64,000 bases of DNA from Kitasatospora sp. A2-31 (GCF_022288725.1 NZ_JAKNTA010000002.1:113958-177957), one strand, 5' to 3'. Numbered from the stretch's first letter, positions 1-9,157 are shown. Notes: generated by a model not told the origin, from the sequence alone. Translations and numbers: made by a program.

Positions 1-8
1 GACTGCCC

Positions 9-38
9 GGCCCTCCCCACGCCGGCCCTCCCCACGCC
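9..38. repeat. 15-bp tandem repeat, two copies
   Basis: Two exact adjacent copies of GGCCCTCCCCACGCC (9-23 and 24-38) lie in the GC-rich leader upstream of the aminopeptidase gene. The function is unknown; this is probably simple GC-rich spacer expansion. Confidence 0.6.
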
Positions 39-95
39 GGCCCGGCCCTGGGTCCGGCGCCCCCCGGTGCCCCCCCGCGCCCGCGCTCGACCTCC

Positions 96-123
96 TCGAC
101 CGTGATACAAATACCGGTATAAG
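96..123 (+). promoter_or_regulatory. Candidate promoter with palindromic operator for the aminopeptidase gene
   Basis: A perfect 10-bp palindrome ATACCGGTAT (111-120) sits in an unusually AT-rich island. TCGACC (96-101) and TATAAG (118-123) are separated by 16 bp and resemble -35 and -10 elements, with the palindrome overlapping the -10. This geometry suits a repressor site. The regulator is not in the window; it may lie just to the left. Promoter assignment is inference. Confidence 0.45.
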
Positions 124-154
124 AATTGGGTTTCGGGCTTGGGAGGGGATCGTC

Positions 155-922
155 ATGGTGGAGTTGAAGTCGGAGTCGGCGCTCGCGGCGATGCGTGAGG
201 CGGGGCGGGTGGTCGCGGACGCGCTGGCCGCGGTGCAGGGGGCGGCGGCGGTCGGCGTCAGCCTGCTGGAGCTGGACGAAGTGGCGCGCGAGGTGCTGCG
301 GAAGGCCGGGGCGAGCTCGCCGTTCCTCGGCTACCGGCCGGCCTTCGCGCCGGTGCCGTTCCCGGCGGTGATCTGCGCCTCCGTCAACGACGCCGTGGTG
401 CACGGCATCCCGGACGGCCTCCGCCTGCGCGACGGCGACCTGGTGAGCATCGACTGCGGCGCGCTGCTGGACGGCTGGGCCGGTGACGCGGCCGTCAGCT
501 TCACGGTGGGGGTGCCGGCGGAGGCGGACGTGCGGCTGATCGAGACCGCCGAGCGCGCGCTGGAGGCCGGGATCGCCGCGGCCGTGGTCGGCAACCGACT
601 CGGCGACATCGGACACGCCGTCGCCCGCGTGGCGCGCGCGGGTCGGTACGGGTTGCTGGAGGGGTTCGGCGGCCACGGCATCGGGCGGCGGATGCACGAG
701 GACCCGCACGTCCCCAACGAGGGCCGCCCGGGGCGGGGTTACCCGCTGCGGCCGGGGCTGGTGCTGGCGATCGAGCCGATGCTCATGGCCGGCGGCCGCG
801 ACGACCACCGCATCGACCCGGACGGCTGGACCCTGCGCACCGTCGACGGCAGCCGGGCTGCGCACGTCGAGCACACGGTGGCGATCACCGAGGACGGCCC
901 GCGCATCCTCACCCTGCCCTAG
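155..922 (+). CDS. map: Type I methionine aminopeptidase
   Basis: Cytoplasmic enzyme that removes the initiator methionine from nascent proteins using a dinuclear metal centre. The 255-residue length is normal for a bacterial type I enzyme without N-terminal extension. The expected metal and substrate elements are visible: the His in NDAVVHGIPDG, the Asp of SIDCGALLDGWAGD, the GFGGHGIGRRMHEDPHVPN block with its His residues, and the late Glu residues in AIEPML and VEHTVAIT. The ATG is preceded by a G-rich Shine-Dalgarno (GGGAGGGG, ending about 8 nt upstream). The gene stands alone and is separate from any ribosomal operon, so it is probably a second, regulated aminopeptidase rather than the essential copy; that last point is inference. 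Confidence 0.93.
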   Translation: MVELKSESALAAMREAGRVVADALAAVQGAAAVGVSLLELDEVAREVLRKAGASSPFLGYRPAFAPVPFPAVICASVNDAVVHGIPDGLRLRDGDLVSIDCGALLDGWAGDAAVSFTVGVPAEADVRLIETAERALEAGIAAAVVGNRLGDIGHAVARVARAGRYGLLEGFGGHGIGRRMHEDPHVPNEGRPGRGYPLRPGLVLAIEPMLMAGGRDDHRIDPDGWTLRTVDGSRAAHVEHTVAITEDGPRILTLP

Positions 923-1148
923 GTGGCCGAGGGGGTCGGTCGGGCGGTGCTGGAGACCCACCGTCAAGTACGTGCGGGAGCCCGCGCGGGTGACGGGGTG
1001 GACGTCGGCCGGTTCGCCGCCGCCCCGGCCCTGGCGCGGTGCCGTCCGGGCGGGTGACCCGGCGGCCGGGGACCGCCCGACCGGCCGACGCGTGCGAGAG
1101 CATGCGTCTCGGCGGTCCGGTGCGGCGCGGCGACGGGAGGCGGGCGAG

Positions 1149-2498
1149 GTGATCGGTGGGGTCCACCTGGAGGCGCAGTGGCGCCGGGAGGCACTGCGGA
1201 CCAACCTGTGGGTGGTGCCGATGCTGGAGGTGCTGCTCGCCGGGCTGCTGTTCCTGGCCACCTGGTCCGTGGACCGCGCGGCCCATCGCGGAGAGCTGGT
1301 GCTGCCGGGCTGGGTGATCAGCGGCACCGCCGACGCCGCCCGGCAGATCCTCGCCGCCATCGCGGCGGCGCTGATCACGGTGGTCGGCGTGGTGTTCTCG
1401 ATCATGATCGTGACGCTGACGCTGGCCTCCACCCAGTTCGGTCCGCGGATGCTGCGGACGTTCATCCGTGACCGCACCACCCAGCTGACCCTGGGCACCT
1501 TCGTCGGGACCTTCGTCTACGCCGTCCTGGCCCTGGTGGTGATCGGCCCCTCGTCGGTCGGAGAGTTCGTCCCGCACCTGTCCATCACGGTCTGCATGGT
1601 GCTGGTGCTCGCCGACCTCGGGGTGCTGATCTACTTCATCCACCACATCGCGACCTCGATCCAGCTGCCCCGGGTCATCGCGAGCATCGCGGCGGAGCTG
1701 TCGGCGGCGATCGAGGCGGGTGCGGGCGAGCCCGTACCGGTCGGCGGCATCGAACGGGGGCCCACGGCGGCCGAGCTGCACGCCCGGCTGGACGCGTCCG
1801 GAGCGGCCGTCCCGGCACCGGCCAGCGGTTACCTGCAGTTCGTCCGGCACCGGACGCTGGTCCGGATGGCGACCGAGTTCGAGGCCGTCATCCGGCTGGA
1901 CCACCGGCCGGGGCACTTCCTGGTGCAGGGGCACCAGCTCGCCACGGTCTGGCCCGCCACGGCGGCGGACGAGGTCACCAGGAGCTTCGCCCGCGCCCAC
2001 ATCACCGGGCCGACCAGGACGCTCGCCCAGGACATCGCCTTCGCGGTGGACCAGTTGGTGGAGATCGCGATCCGGGCGCTGTCCACCGCGGTGAACGACA
2101 CCTTCACCACCCTGACCTGCATCGACTGGCTGGGTGAGGGGCTCTGCCGGATCGCCTCCCGCTGGCATCCGGACCCGGTGCACCGGGACGCGGCCGGCCA
2201 CATCCGCGTGATCGCCGCCCCGGTGAGCTACGAACGGCTGGTGGAGCGCGCGTTCGAGAAGATCCGGCAGGCCGCCCAGGGCATGCCCGCCGTGCTGATC
2301 CGCCAGCTCGACGCGCTGGCCGAGATCATGGTGGCGACCACCACCGAGGCGCAGCGCGAAGTGCTGCTCCGCCAGGCGGCGATGATCGACCGGTTGGGTG
2401 CGGAGTCGGTGTCCGAGCCGGCCGACCGGGAGGACGTCCACCGCCGGTACCTGACGGTCCTCGCCGTCCATGCGAGCCGGGCCGCCGGGCGGCCCTGA
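1149..2498 (+). CDS. DUF2254 family predicted membrane protein
   Basis: 449-residue protein of the DUF2254 family, whose function is unknown. From this start the N-terminal half has four hydrophobic segments (roughly residues 18-40, 65-95, 108-128 and 140-165), including the stretch SIMIVTLTLASTQFGPRML that recalls the family. The C-terminal half is soluble, with the AVNDTFTT motif typical of the family. I chose GTG 1149 because GGGAGG lies 8 nt upstream; the frame stays open to 972, but that extra N-terminus is low-complexity Arg/Gly/Pro. It stands alone on the plus strand and faces the HAD phosphatase gene convergently. Likely cytoplasmic-membrane located. Confidence 0.85.
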   Translation: MIGGVHLEAQWRREALRTNLWVVPMLEVLLAGLLFLATWSVDRAAHRGELVLPGWVISGTADAARQILAAIAAALITVVGVVFSIMIVTLTLASTQFGPRMLRTFIRDRTTQLTLGTFVGTFVYAVLALVVIGPSSVGEFVPHLSITVCMVLVLADLGVLIYFIHHIATSIQLPRVIASIAAELSAAIEAGAGEPVPVGGIERGPTAAELHARLDASGAAVPAPASGYLQFVRHRTLVRMATEFEAVIRLDHRPGHFLVQGHQLATVWPATAADEVTRSFARAHITGPTRTLAQDIAFAVDQLVEIAIRALSTAVNDTFTTLTCIDWLGEGLCRIASRWHPDPVHRDAAGHIRVIAAPVSYERLVERAFEKIRQAAQGMPAVLIRQLDALAEIMVATTTEAQREVLLRQAAMIDRLGAESVSEPADREDVHRRYLTVLAVHASRAAGRP

Positions 2499-2553
2499 CG
2501 CCGCGCCCGGCGTGGCGGCGCGGATGCGACGTCAGGGTCCCGCCGAGGAGGGC

Positions 2554-3204
2554 CTAGGAGAGCAGACCGTCGTAGTCGGGGAGCTTGAAGGTCCGCTCGG
2601 CGTGGCCGCCCGTCAGGTCGGTGGTGTTGTTGCCGACGTTGGCGATGACCGTGTAGCCCTCCTGCTCCACCTCGGCGCGCTGGGCGGTCTTGAACTCCTG
2701 CACCGGCTGGAACAGGTCGCCGAAGTCGCGGCCGTGCAGGCCGTCCACCGGGTAGCCGGCGCGCTGGAGCGCGCAGCGGGTCAGCGAGTCGATGAAGTCC
2801 GGGCGGGCGGTGACGAAGATGACCGCGACGCCGCGCGAGTGCGCGTAGGTGGCCAGGTCGAGGGACGGACCGACCGCGGGCTGGCTGAAGGGGTGGAAGT
2901 GCGTCTGGAGCGTCGTGTTGTCGATGTCGAACACGATGGCCGGGCGGACCGCGGCGCCGGCACCGGAGGTGCGCTGCTCGACGTAGCTGCGGGCCCCGGC
3001 GAGGGAGGTCTTGACGTCGGCCAGCCACTGGCTCTCCGTCACGGTGGCCGCGGCGCGGGCGACGGCGGCCGGGGCGGCGGCCTGCGCGACGGCCGGGGCC
3101 GGCCGGGCGGGGGCGGCGGTCGCGGGGGAGGCCAGGGCCGCGACGAACGCGCCGGCCAGGGCCACGGGGAGCGCTGCTCTGCCGACCTTGCTGATTCCTG
3201 CCAT
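2554..3204 (-). CDS. Secreted HAD-superfamily (class IIIB-type) acid phosphatase
   Basis: 216-residue protein with a Sec-type signal peptide (hydrophobic residues about 8-30, likely cleavage near ATAA-PARP). The HAD nucleophile motif is VFDIDNTTL (Asp93 and Asp95), followed by IFVTARPDF as motif II and a late N-V-G-N-N-T-T-D-L loop where the acidic metal-binding motif is expected. It resembles the plant acid phosphatase/HAD IIIB group, which hydrolyses phosphomonoesters outside the cell. The ATG at 3204 is chosen for its signal peptide and GAAGGG Shine-Dalgarno. An upstream dyad TTACC-AGCA-GGTAA (3308-3321) could be an operator. Phosphatase activity is family knowledge; the substrate is unknown. 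Confidence 0.85.
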   Translation of the reverse strand: MAGISKVGRAALPVALAGAFVAALASPATAAPARPAPAVAQAAAPAAVARAAATVTESQWLADVKTSLAGARSYVEQRTSGAGAAVRPAIVFDIDNTTLQTHFHPFSQPAVGPSLDLATYAHSRGVAVIFVTARPDFIDSLTRCALQRAGYPVDGLHGRDFGDLFQPVQEFKTAQRAEVEQEGYTVIANVGNNTTDLTGGHAERTFKLPDYDGLLS

Positions 3205-3307
3205 CGGGAGCCCTTCTGTCGTGGTGTCGGGAGCCCGCGCGCATGTTCGACGACGCGGACATGGCGAATGTGACACATCGCGGGGGAGGGCAACAGGACC
3301 ATGTTGC

Positions 3308-3321
3308 TTACCAGCAGGTAA
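3308..3321. promoter_or_regulatory. Small dyad upstream of the phosphatase gene
   Basis: TTACC-AGCA-GGTAA, an inverted repeat with 5-bp arms in a locally AT-richer stretch about 105 bp upstream of the phosphatase start. It could be an operator (for instance for phosphate or nutrient control); no regulator can be assigned from the sequence. Confidence 0.25.
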
Positions 3322-3406
3322 CAATCTGCCGTGCATCCGGCGCGTGAACACCGGGCGCGGCTCCGAGCGCCGTCCGGCGCCCGTCCGGCGCCCCGGGCCG
3401 GGAAGC

Positions 3407-4378
3407 TCAGCCCATCAGCCGGAGCCGGGTGGCCGCCACGCCCACCCGGACGGTCTGACCCCAGGTGAGCTCCAGCGCGTCGCCCTCGATGCCGTCGCCG
3501 AAGGCGACCAGGCGGTCGGACTCGACGGTGAGGAGCAACCGCTGCTCGGCGTCGAGCAGTCCGTGGACCCGGCTGGTGCCGGTGGCGGGTGAGGGCCAGG
3601 CCTCCCGGACGAACCAGGCGAGGGCCGGCGCGGTCGAACCGGGCAGGGGGAGCGGGCTGCCGCGTTCCAGCCAGGCGGAGCGGCACCAGCCGGTGGCCCC
3701 CGTCCCGGTGCCGACCAGCACGCCGGAGGAGGCCTGCGCCTCTCCCGGCGGGCCGCCGGTGTCCGCCGGCCCGCCGGCGGATACCGGCCCTTCGAGCCCG
3801 GCGCCGGCCCCTTCGAGTGCGCTGCCCGCCACCGAGAGCCGGTACCGCGCCGTCTGGTGCCCGGGCTGGCCGACGTACACCTCGTTGAGCGCCAGCAGCC
3901 GCTGGGTGTCGTCCGCCACCGCCTCGACCATGGTCCGCTCCTCCAGGTGCCGGTCGGCGCCGCGGTGGGCGGCGGCCGGCAGCAGGACGGGCAGGGCGTC
4001 GGCGCGGTGGCGGACCAGCACACCGGGGTTGCGGCCCGGGTCGGCGTCGACGCCGATCACCGGCTGGCCGTCGAGGTACTTGGCGACGTTCGCGACCAGG
4101 CCGTCCTGGCCGACCACGACCACCACGTCGCCCGGCTCGAAGAGGAACCGCGGCAGGTCCGCGCGCTCGACCCGGGTGCGGCGCCAGTCCAACGGGACGG
4201 CGGCCGCGGCCCGGGCCAGGGCCTCGGCCTGGCGCCGGTGGCGCTGCTCGACCTCCGCGACGGAGCGCCCGCGCGAGGAGAGGAAGAAGGCGGCCTGACC
4301 CGGGGTGCCGTGGTGGGCGATCAACTCCTCGTACTCGGTCCGGCGGTGGACGAGGACGGCGCGCGGTGCGAGGCTCAC
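3407..4378 (-). CDS. NAD kinase-like protein with altered GGDG motif
   Basis: 323-residue protein with the layout of the NAD kinase/diacylglycerol-kinase-like fold. Seen in order: a [12 protein letters not shown] loop (Asp92) where NAD kinases have [24 protein letters not shown] (compare ALNE in NAD kinases), [13 protein letters not shown] (compare the TPTGST substrate loop) and a C-terminal GD-rich strand. NAD kinases phosphorylate NAD to NADP in the cytosol; the GGDG-to-GQDG change makes that activity uncertain. GTG 4378 overlaps the stop of the upstream SPFH gene by 4 bp (GTGA), so the two are translationally coupled and probably work together. It is distinct from the usual housekeeping NAD kinase. 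Confidence 0.75.
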   Translation of the reverse strand: MSLAPRAVLVHRRTEYEELIAHHGTPGQAAFFLSSRGRSVAEVEQRHRRQAEALARAAAAVPLDWRRTRVERADLPRFLFEPGDVVVVVGQDGLVANVAKYLDGQPVIGVDADPGRNPGVLVRHRADALPVLLPAAAHRGADRHLEERTMVEAVADDTQRLLALNEVYVGQPGHQTARYRLSVAGSALEGAGAGLEGPVSAGGPADTGGPPGEAQASSGVLVGTGTGATGWCRSAWLERGSPLPLPGSTAPALAWFVREAWPSPATGTSRVHGLLDAEQRLLLTVESDRLVAFGDGIEGDALELTWGQTVRVGVAATRLRLMG

Positions 4379-5379
4379 CGCTCGCCCCCGCCGGCGAGCT
4401 TGGCGAGCAGGCCGGTCACCACGTCCGGGGAGAGGGTGACGCTGTCGATCCGGGGGAGGTGCTCGGCGAGCCGCATCAGCGCGAGTGCCCGCAGCACGGC
4501 CGGGTCGGCCTGCTGGTGGGCGGTCAGCCAGGCGCCCTCGGCGGCGGCCCTGGCGTCGCCGAGGGCGCGTGCGGCGTCCGCCTCGGCGGCGGCGAGCCGG
4601 GTGCGCCGCTCCGCCTCGGCTTCGGTGCGGACCCGGTCGGCGACCGCCTCGTCCTCGGCCTGGAGTCGGGCGTTGGCGCCCCGCTGGGTGATCAACTGCT
4701 CCTCCCGGCGGGCCAGTTCGATCTGGTTGGCGAGCTCGTTCTCGGCGATGCCGCGCTCGTGCTCGACGGCCACCGCCCGCCGCTCGAAGGTGGCCCGGTC
4801 GGCCTCCTGCTGGACCAGCTCGCGGGCGGGGGTGCGCAGCGCCCGCTCCACCTCGGGCTCGGGGCGGAGCGCGACGACCCGGACGGCGATCACGGCGAGC
4901 CCGGTCTCGGTGATCCGCGGTTCGGCGGCCAGGCCGGCGGCCATCCGGTCGCGGACGGTGCTGACTCCGTCGGCCAGCGCGGCGGCGAGCGGGGTGCGGG
5001 CGAGCAGGCCGAGCGCGTGCTGCTGGGCGGTCTCGGTGAGCAGGGTGGCGATCTGGTCGAGCGGGGCGGCGCGCCAGGCGCCCGTGTCGGGGTCGATCCC
5101 GAAGTCGACCCGGACCGCGGCGGTCGCGGGCTCGGTGATCCGGTAGGTCAGCGTGGCTTGGACGGTGACGTCCTGGAAGTCGGACGTCCGGGCGTGGAAG
5201 AGCATCGCCAGTTCGCGGTCGTCCACCGGCACTTCGGAGAGGGCGGCGCTGAGCGGGCGGAACCAGAACGCCAGGCCGGTCCCGTCGTGGGCGACCTTGC
5301 CGCGGTTCAGGTGGCGGATGTGGGCGGTGGGGGCGGCGCGCAGGTGGCGCAGTCCGAAGCGGCGGGTGATGTCGGCCAT
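4375..5379 (-). CDS. SPFH/band 7 domain protein (slipin-like, no membrane anchor seen)
   Basis: 334-residue protein. Residues about 20-190 form an SPFH/PHB domain ([43 protein letters not shown]). It is followed by a long Glu/Arg/Ala-rich helix (about 195-290), a predicted coiled coil typical of oligomerising prohibitin-like scaffolds. No clear N-terminal transmembrane segment precedes the domain, so it may be cytosolic or peripheral. ATG 5379 is chosen because upstream sequence holds an operator-like dyad. It is first in a two-gene operon with the NAD kinase-like gene. Function is unknown; scaffold assembly is family knowledge. Confidence 0.8.
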   Translation of the reverse strand: MADITRRFGLRHLRAAPTAHIRHLNRGKVAHDGTGLAFWFRPLSAALSEVPVDDRELAMLFHARTSDFQDVTVQATLTYRITEPATAAVRVDFGIDPDTGAWRAAPLDQIATLLTETAQQHALGLLARTPLAAALADGVSTVRDRMAAGLAAEPRITETGLAVIAVRVVALRPEPEVERALRTPARELVQQEADRATFERRAVAVEHERGIAENELANQIELARREEQLITQRGANARLQAEDEAVADRVRTEAEAERRTRLAAAEADAARALGDARAAAEGAWLTAHQQADPAVLRALALMRLAEHLPRIDSVTLSPDVVTGLLAKLAGGGER

Positions 5380-5391
5380 GGGGAGGCACCT

Positions 5392-5448
5392 CTTTTCGTC
5401 ACTCAGACGATATGGGTCGGAGATCGCTATCGTCAAGATGACGAAAAG
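5392..5448. promoter_or_regulatory. Paired inverted operator-like sites between divergent genes
   Basis: Two related 22-bp sites in opposite orientation lie between the SPFH operon and the propeller gene. The cores are CGTCACTCAGACG (5397-5409) and CGTCAAGATGACG (5431-5443); the second is a CGTCA-N3-TGACG dyad. The outer arms CTTTTCGTCA (5392-5401) and TGACGAAAAG (5439-5448) are exact reverse complements. Centre-to-centre spacing is about 34 bp, close to three helical turns. The first site lies 13 bp from the SPFH start. This looks like a shared control region for both divergent units. Confidence 0.6.
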
Positions 5449-5522
5449 TGGGGGTCGGTGCGGCCGGCCGTTCTCCGCCCGGGCGCACCCGCGCGCGGGC
5501 GCCGCCGTGGGAGGATCGGCGG

Positions 5523-6629
5523 GTGCTGAGGATGCGAACGAACACGCGGCGGAGGCGGAGCCCCGGGCCGGCGCGCCCCTCGGCGGCCCTGGCCGCGGCC
5601 GCCCTGGCCGCAGCCGCCGCCCTCGGAACCCTCGCCGTCGCCCCGCCCGCCCGCGCGGCCGACGGTGCCGGCCAGGCGTTCACCATCACCGACCCGCGGA
5701 TCACCGAGTCCAGCGGGCTCGCGGCCAGCCTCGCCCACCCCGGCGTCTACTGGACGCACAACGACAGCGACGACGGCCCCTACGTGTACGCCGTCGACTC
5801 CAGAGGGCGGACCGTCGCCACCGTCACCCTGCGCGGCGTCGAGCCGCGGGACGTCGAGGCGATCTCGATCGGGCCCGACGGACGCGTCTACGTCGGGGAC
5901 ATCGGCGACAACCTCGGCGGCAAGTGGTCCGAGGTGTGGATCTACTCCTTCGCCGAGCCGACCGAGCTGCGTGACCAGTCGGTGGACGTGGTCCGCTACC
6001 GGGTGCGCTACGAGGACGGGCCGCGCGACGCCGAGGCGCTGATGGTCCACCCGGTCACCGGCCGGGCCTACATCGCCAGCAAGAAGCAGAGCGGGGGAGC
6101 CCTCTACCAGGGCCCGGAGAAGCTCGCGCCCACCGGCATCAACACCTTCCGCCGGATCGCCGACGCGCCCTGGGTCACCGACGGCGCGTTCTCGCCGGAC
6201 GGCACCCGGCTCGTGCTGCGCGGCTACTTCTTCGCCACCCTCTACCGCTGGAAGGACGGCGCGCCCGCCGAGATCGGTGCGCTCTCCGCGCCCTGGCAGA
6301 GGCAGGGGGAGTCGGTCACCTTCACGGCCGACGGCCGGGCGGTGCTCTACGGGAGCGAGGGCAAGGACAGCCCGGTCTGGCGGGCGCCGCTGGCCGACGA
6401 CGAACTCCCCGACACCGTGAAGCCGTTGCCCGGCTCCTCGCCGTCGGCCGCGGCCGGTGCGGGGGCGCCGCCCGCCGGCTCGCCGGCCGATCCGACCTCC
6501 GGCGCCTCCGCCGGGCCGGCCGCAGCGGGCTCCTCCGACGGGCCGTCGGACCGGGCGCTCGGCGTGGTGTTCGTCCTCGCCGTGGTCGCCGCCGTCCTCG
6601 GCCTGCGCAAGAAGCGGAAGGGGGCCTGA
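5523..6629 (+). CDS. Secreted beta-propeller-like protein with C-terminal membrane anchor
   Basis: 368-residue protein. An Arg-rich N-terminus and hydrophobic segment ending in APPARA look like a signal peptide. A repetitive beta-rich body follows, with propeller-like blades (ESSGLAASLAHPGVYWTHND, DVEAISIGPDGRVYVGDIGDN, DAEALMVHPVTGRAYIASKK, VTDGAFSPDGTRL). A Ser/Pro/Ala/Gly-rich spacer leads to one transmembrane segment (VVFVLAVVAAVLGL) and a KKRK tail, so the propeller probably faces outward. GTG 5523 is chosen because GGGAGG lies 8 nt upstream; ATG 5532 is the alternative. It is divergent from the SPFH operon and shares its control region. Function unknown; such propellers often bind ligands or proteins. 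Confidence 0.75.
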   Translation: MLRMRTNTRRRRSPGPARPSAALAAAALAAAAALGTLAVAPPARAADGAGQAFTITDPRITESSGLAASLAHPGVYWTHNDSDDGPYVYAVDSRGRTVATVTLRGVEPRDVEAISIGPDGRVYVGDIGDNLGGKWSEVWIYSFAEPTELRDQSVDVVRYRVRYEDGPRDAEALMVHPVTGRAYIASKKQSGGALYQGPEKLAPTGINTFRRIADAPWVTDGAFSPDGTRLVLRGYFFATLYRWKDGAPAEIGALSAPWQRQGESVTFTADGRAVLYGSEGKDSPVWRAPLADDELPDTVKPLPGSSPSAAAGAGAPPAGSPADPTSGASAGPAAAGSSDGPSDRALGVVFVLAVVAAVLGLRKKRKGA

Positions 6630-6655
6630 CCGGCCCGGGCGTGCACCGGAAGCCC

Positions 6656-6690
6656 TTCGGTCGCGGCCCTGCCAAGCGGTCGCGACCGAA
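6656..6690. terminator. Hairpin after the propeller gene
   Basis: Exact inverted repeat TTCGGTCGCG / CGCGACCGAA (10 bp arms, 15-nt loop) starting 27 bp after the stop codon. It has no T-tract, as is common in actinomycete terminators. Confidence 0.55.
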
Positions 6691-6841
6691 CGGCCGTGGG
6701 CGAACGGTCCCTTCGCCGCCGGGGAGCGTCGCCGGGCGGGTTTCCGGCTGGTCCCGATGAGGTGAATCTGTCGCCGATTTGTGACAAAGGTTGGCCAACA
6801 CCCGCCCCGCGCGGGGTTTTCGTGGACGTAGTGTTCCGGCT

Positions 6842-9157
6842 ATGTCACGGAAGAGTCGCCGCACCTCCACCCCCGACCCGGGCGACACCTGGGTCGCACG
6901 CCCCCGCCGCCGCGAGACACCGCTCGGCCTGCTGGGCCACGGAGTGAAGTTCCTCGGCTACAGCTCGCTCGCCGGCGTGCTGCTCGCCGGGGTGGCCCTG
7001 CCGGCCGCGGGGGCGCTCGGGCTGACCGCCAAGAGCACCGCCGACAGCTTCGACAGCATCCCGGACGACTTCAAGACCCCGCCGCTGAACCAGGCCTCGC
7101 AGATCTTCGACGCCGACGGCGGCCTGATAGCCAAGGTGTACGAGCGCGACCGCACGGTGATACCCGCCGACCAGATGTCGCCGCTGATCCGCACGGCGCA
7201 GGTGGACGTCGAGGACGCCCGCTTCTACGAGCACGGCGCCGTCGACCTCAAGGGTGTGCTGCGCGCGATCACCAAGAACGCCGAGAGCGGCGCCACCGTC
7301 CAGGGTGCCTCGACGCTGACCCAGCAGTACGTGAAGAACGTCAACGTGGAGAAGGCCGGCGACGACCAGGCGGCCGTCCTGGAGGCCCAGCGCAAGACCC
7401 TGGGCCGCAAGATCCAGGAGCTCAAGTACGCCATCAAGCTGGAGGAGGACCTGACCAAGGACCAGATCCTCACCAACTACCTGAACATCACGTTCTACGG
7501 CCACCAGGCGTACGGCATCCAGGCCGCCGCCCAGCGCTACTTCAGCAAGGACGCCAAGGACCTCACGCTCCCCGAGGCCGCCATGCTCGCCGGCCTGGTG
7601 CAGAACCCGTCCCAGTACGACCCGAAGCTGCACCCGGTGGCCGCCCAGAAGCGCCGCGACACCGTCATCGACAAGATGGTCGAGAACAAGCACGTCACCG
7701 CCGCCCAGGCGCAGGAGGCCAAGGCCGCGCCGCTGGGCCTGAGGTACAAGGAGCCGCAGAACGGCTGCATCACCGCCAACGCGGGCATGGGCTTCTTCTG
7801 CGACTACGTGCGCCACGTGGTGAAGCAGGACCCGGTCTTCGGCAAGACCGCCGCGGAGCGGAAGAAGCTCTGGGCCGAGGGCGGTCTGAACATCTACACC
7901 ACGCTCGACCCGGCCAAGCAGGCCGCCGCCCAGAACGCCGTGACCAGGCGGGTCAACGTCACCGACCCGGTCTCCGCGGCCATGACGATGGTCGAGCCGG
8001 GCACCGGCAAGATCCTGGCGATGGCCCAGACCCGCCCCTACGGCCTGGACCCGAACAGGAACCAGACCGTCGTCAACTACAACGTCGACGCGGCGATGGG
8101 CGGCGGCAACGGCTTCCAGCCGGGCTCCAACTTCAAGCCGATCGTGGCCGCCGCGGCACTGGAGGCCGGCCTCCCGCCGACCCAGCAGTACTCCGCGCCG
8201 AACCGGATGGACTGGCCGACGATGTCCACCTGCTCGGGCAACTGGAAGAACCTGAAGAAGGGCACCAAGGAGGGCAGCGTCCCCAACGAGTCCGCCGGCG
8301 AGGTCGGCCCCTACGACCTGAAGAAGGCGATGGCCCTCTCGGTCAACACCTACTTCGTGCAGATGGAGCAGGAGATCGGCCTCTGCGCGGTCAAGCAGAT
8401 GGCCAACAAACTGGGCATCGCGACCACGGCCAGCGGCGAGCCGCTCAAGGAACTGCCCGCGATGGGCCTCGGCACCCAGGAGGTCAGCCCGCTGGTGATG
8501 GCGAACGTCTACGCCACCTTCGCCGCCCGGGGCACCTACTGCGCGCCGGTCGCGATCAGCAAGATCTCCACCGTGGACGGCCGCGACGTGCCCGTCACCC
8601 CGGTCAAGTGCAGCCAGGCGATCGCCCAGACCACCGCCGACGTGATCAACACCGTGCTCCTCGGCGTCACCGAGAAGGGCACCGCGCGCGACCTCGACCT
8701 CGACGACGGCCGGCAGATCGCCGCGAAGACCGGTACCGCGGACGAGAAGAAGGCCGCGTGGTTCAGCGGCTACACCGCCAACCTGGCCGCCTCGGTCTGG
8801 CTCGGCGGCCCCGCCAAGGGCGTTCCGATGAAGGACATCCGGATCGGCGGCAGGTACTACGACGAGGTCTTCGGCGCCACCGGGCCGGGCCCGATCTGGC
8901 GGCTGGGCATGAACCAGGCGGTCAAGGGCATGCCCGAGGAGACCTTCCCGACCGTCTACATCCCCGACCCGCCCAAGCGCGAGCCCACCCCCAGCCCCGG
9001 CGCGAGCGGCGGCTCCGGGTGGCCGACCTTCGGGCCGGGCTCCAACCGCCCGGAGACCGCGCCGGGTTGGCCCGGCGGTGGCCGTACGCCCAACCCCCGG
9101 CCCGGCAACCCGCGCACCACACCGACCCCCGGCGGCGGCCAGGACGACGAGGGCTGA
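6842..9157 (+). CDS. Class A penicillin-binding protein (transglycosylase/transpeptidase)
   Basis: 771-residue bifunctional peptidoglycan synthase. It has a short cytoplasmic Arg-rich N-terminus and one transmembrane anchor (about residues 35-60). The GT51 glycosyltransferase domain carries EDARFYEHG (catalytic Glu124), GASTLTQQYVKN and the helix GIQAAAQRYFSK. The transpeptidase domain carries SNFK (catalytic Ser429), SVN and KTG (Lys629). A Pro/Gly/Thr-rich tail follows residue about 710. It polymerises and cross-links peptidoglycan on the outer face of the membrane. The ATG at 6842 gives a sensible basic N-terminus. Just upstream, a 12-bp palindrome CCCCGCGCGGGG followed by TTTT (6805-6820) could be a weak attenuator-like element; that is speculative. 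Confidence 0.95.
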   Translation: MSRKSRRTSTPDPGDTWVARPRRRETPLGLLGHGVKFLGYSSLAGVLLAGVALPAAGALGLTAKSTADSFDSIPDDFKTPPLNQASQIFDADGGLIAKVYERDRTVIPADQMSPLIRTAQVDVEDARFYEHGAVDLKGVLRAITKNAESGATVQGASTLTQQYVKNVNVEKAGDDQAAVLEAQRKTLGRKIQELKYAIKLEEDLTKDQILTNYLNITFYGHQAYGIQAAAQRYFSKDAKDLTLPEAAMLAGLVQNPSQYDPKLHPVAAQKRRDTVIDKMVENKHVTAAQAQEAKAAPLGLRYKEPQNGCITANAGMGFFCDYVRHVVKQDPVFGKTAAERKKLWAEGGLNIYTTLDPAKQAAAQNAVTRRVNVTDPVSAAMTMVEPGTGKILAMAQTRPYGLDPNRNQTVVNYNVDAAMGGGNGFQPGSNFKPIVAAAALEAGLPPTQQYSAPNRMDWPTMSTCSGNWKNLKKGTKEGSVPNESAGEVGPYDLKKAMALSVNTYFVQMEQEIGLCAVKQMANKLGIATTASGEPLKELPAMGLGTQEVSPLVMANVYATFAARGTYCAPVAISKISTVDGRDVPVTPVKCSQAIAQTTADVINTVLLGVTEKGTARDLDLDDGRQIAAKTGTADEKKAAWFSGYTANLAASVWLGGPAKGVPMKDIRIGGRYYDEVFGATGPGPIWRLGMNQAVKGMPEETFPTVYIPDPPKREPTPSPGASGGSGWPTFGPGSNRPETAPGWPGGGRTPNPRPGNPRTTPTPGGGQDDEG

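Noticed and set aside
6805..6820. Rho-independent terminator or attenuator before the PBP gene
   Set aside because: CCCCGCGCGGGG plus TTTT has no proper loop and lies 22 bp before the ATG; kept only as a remark.
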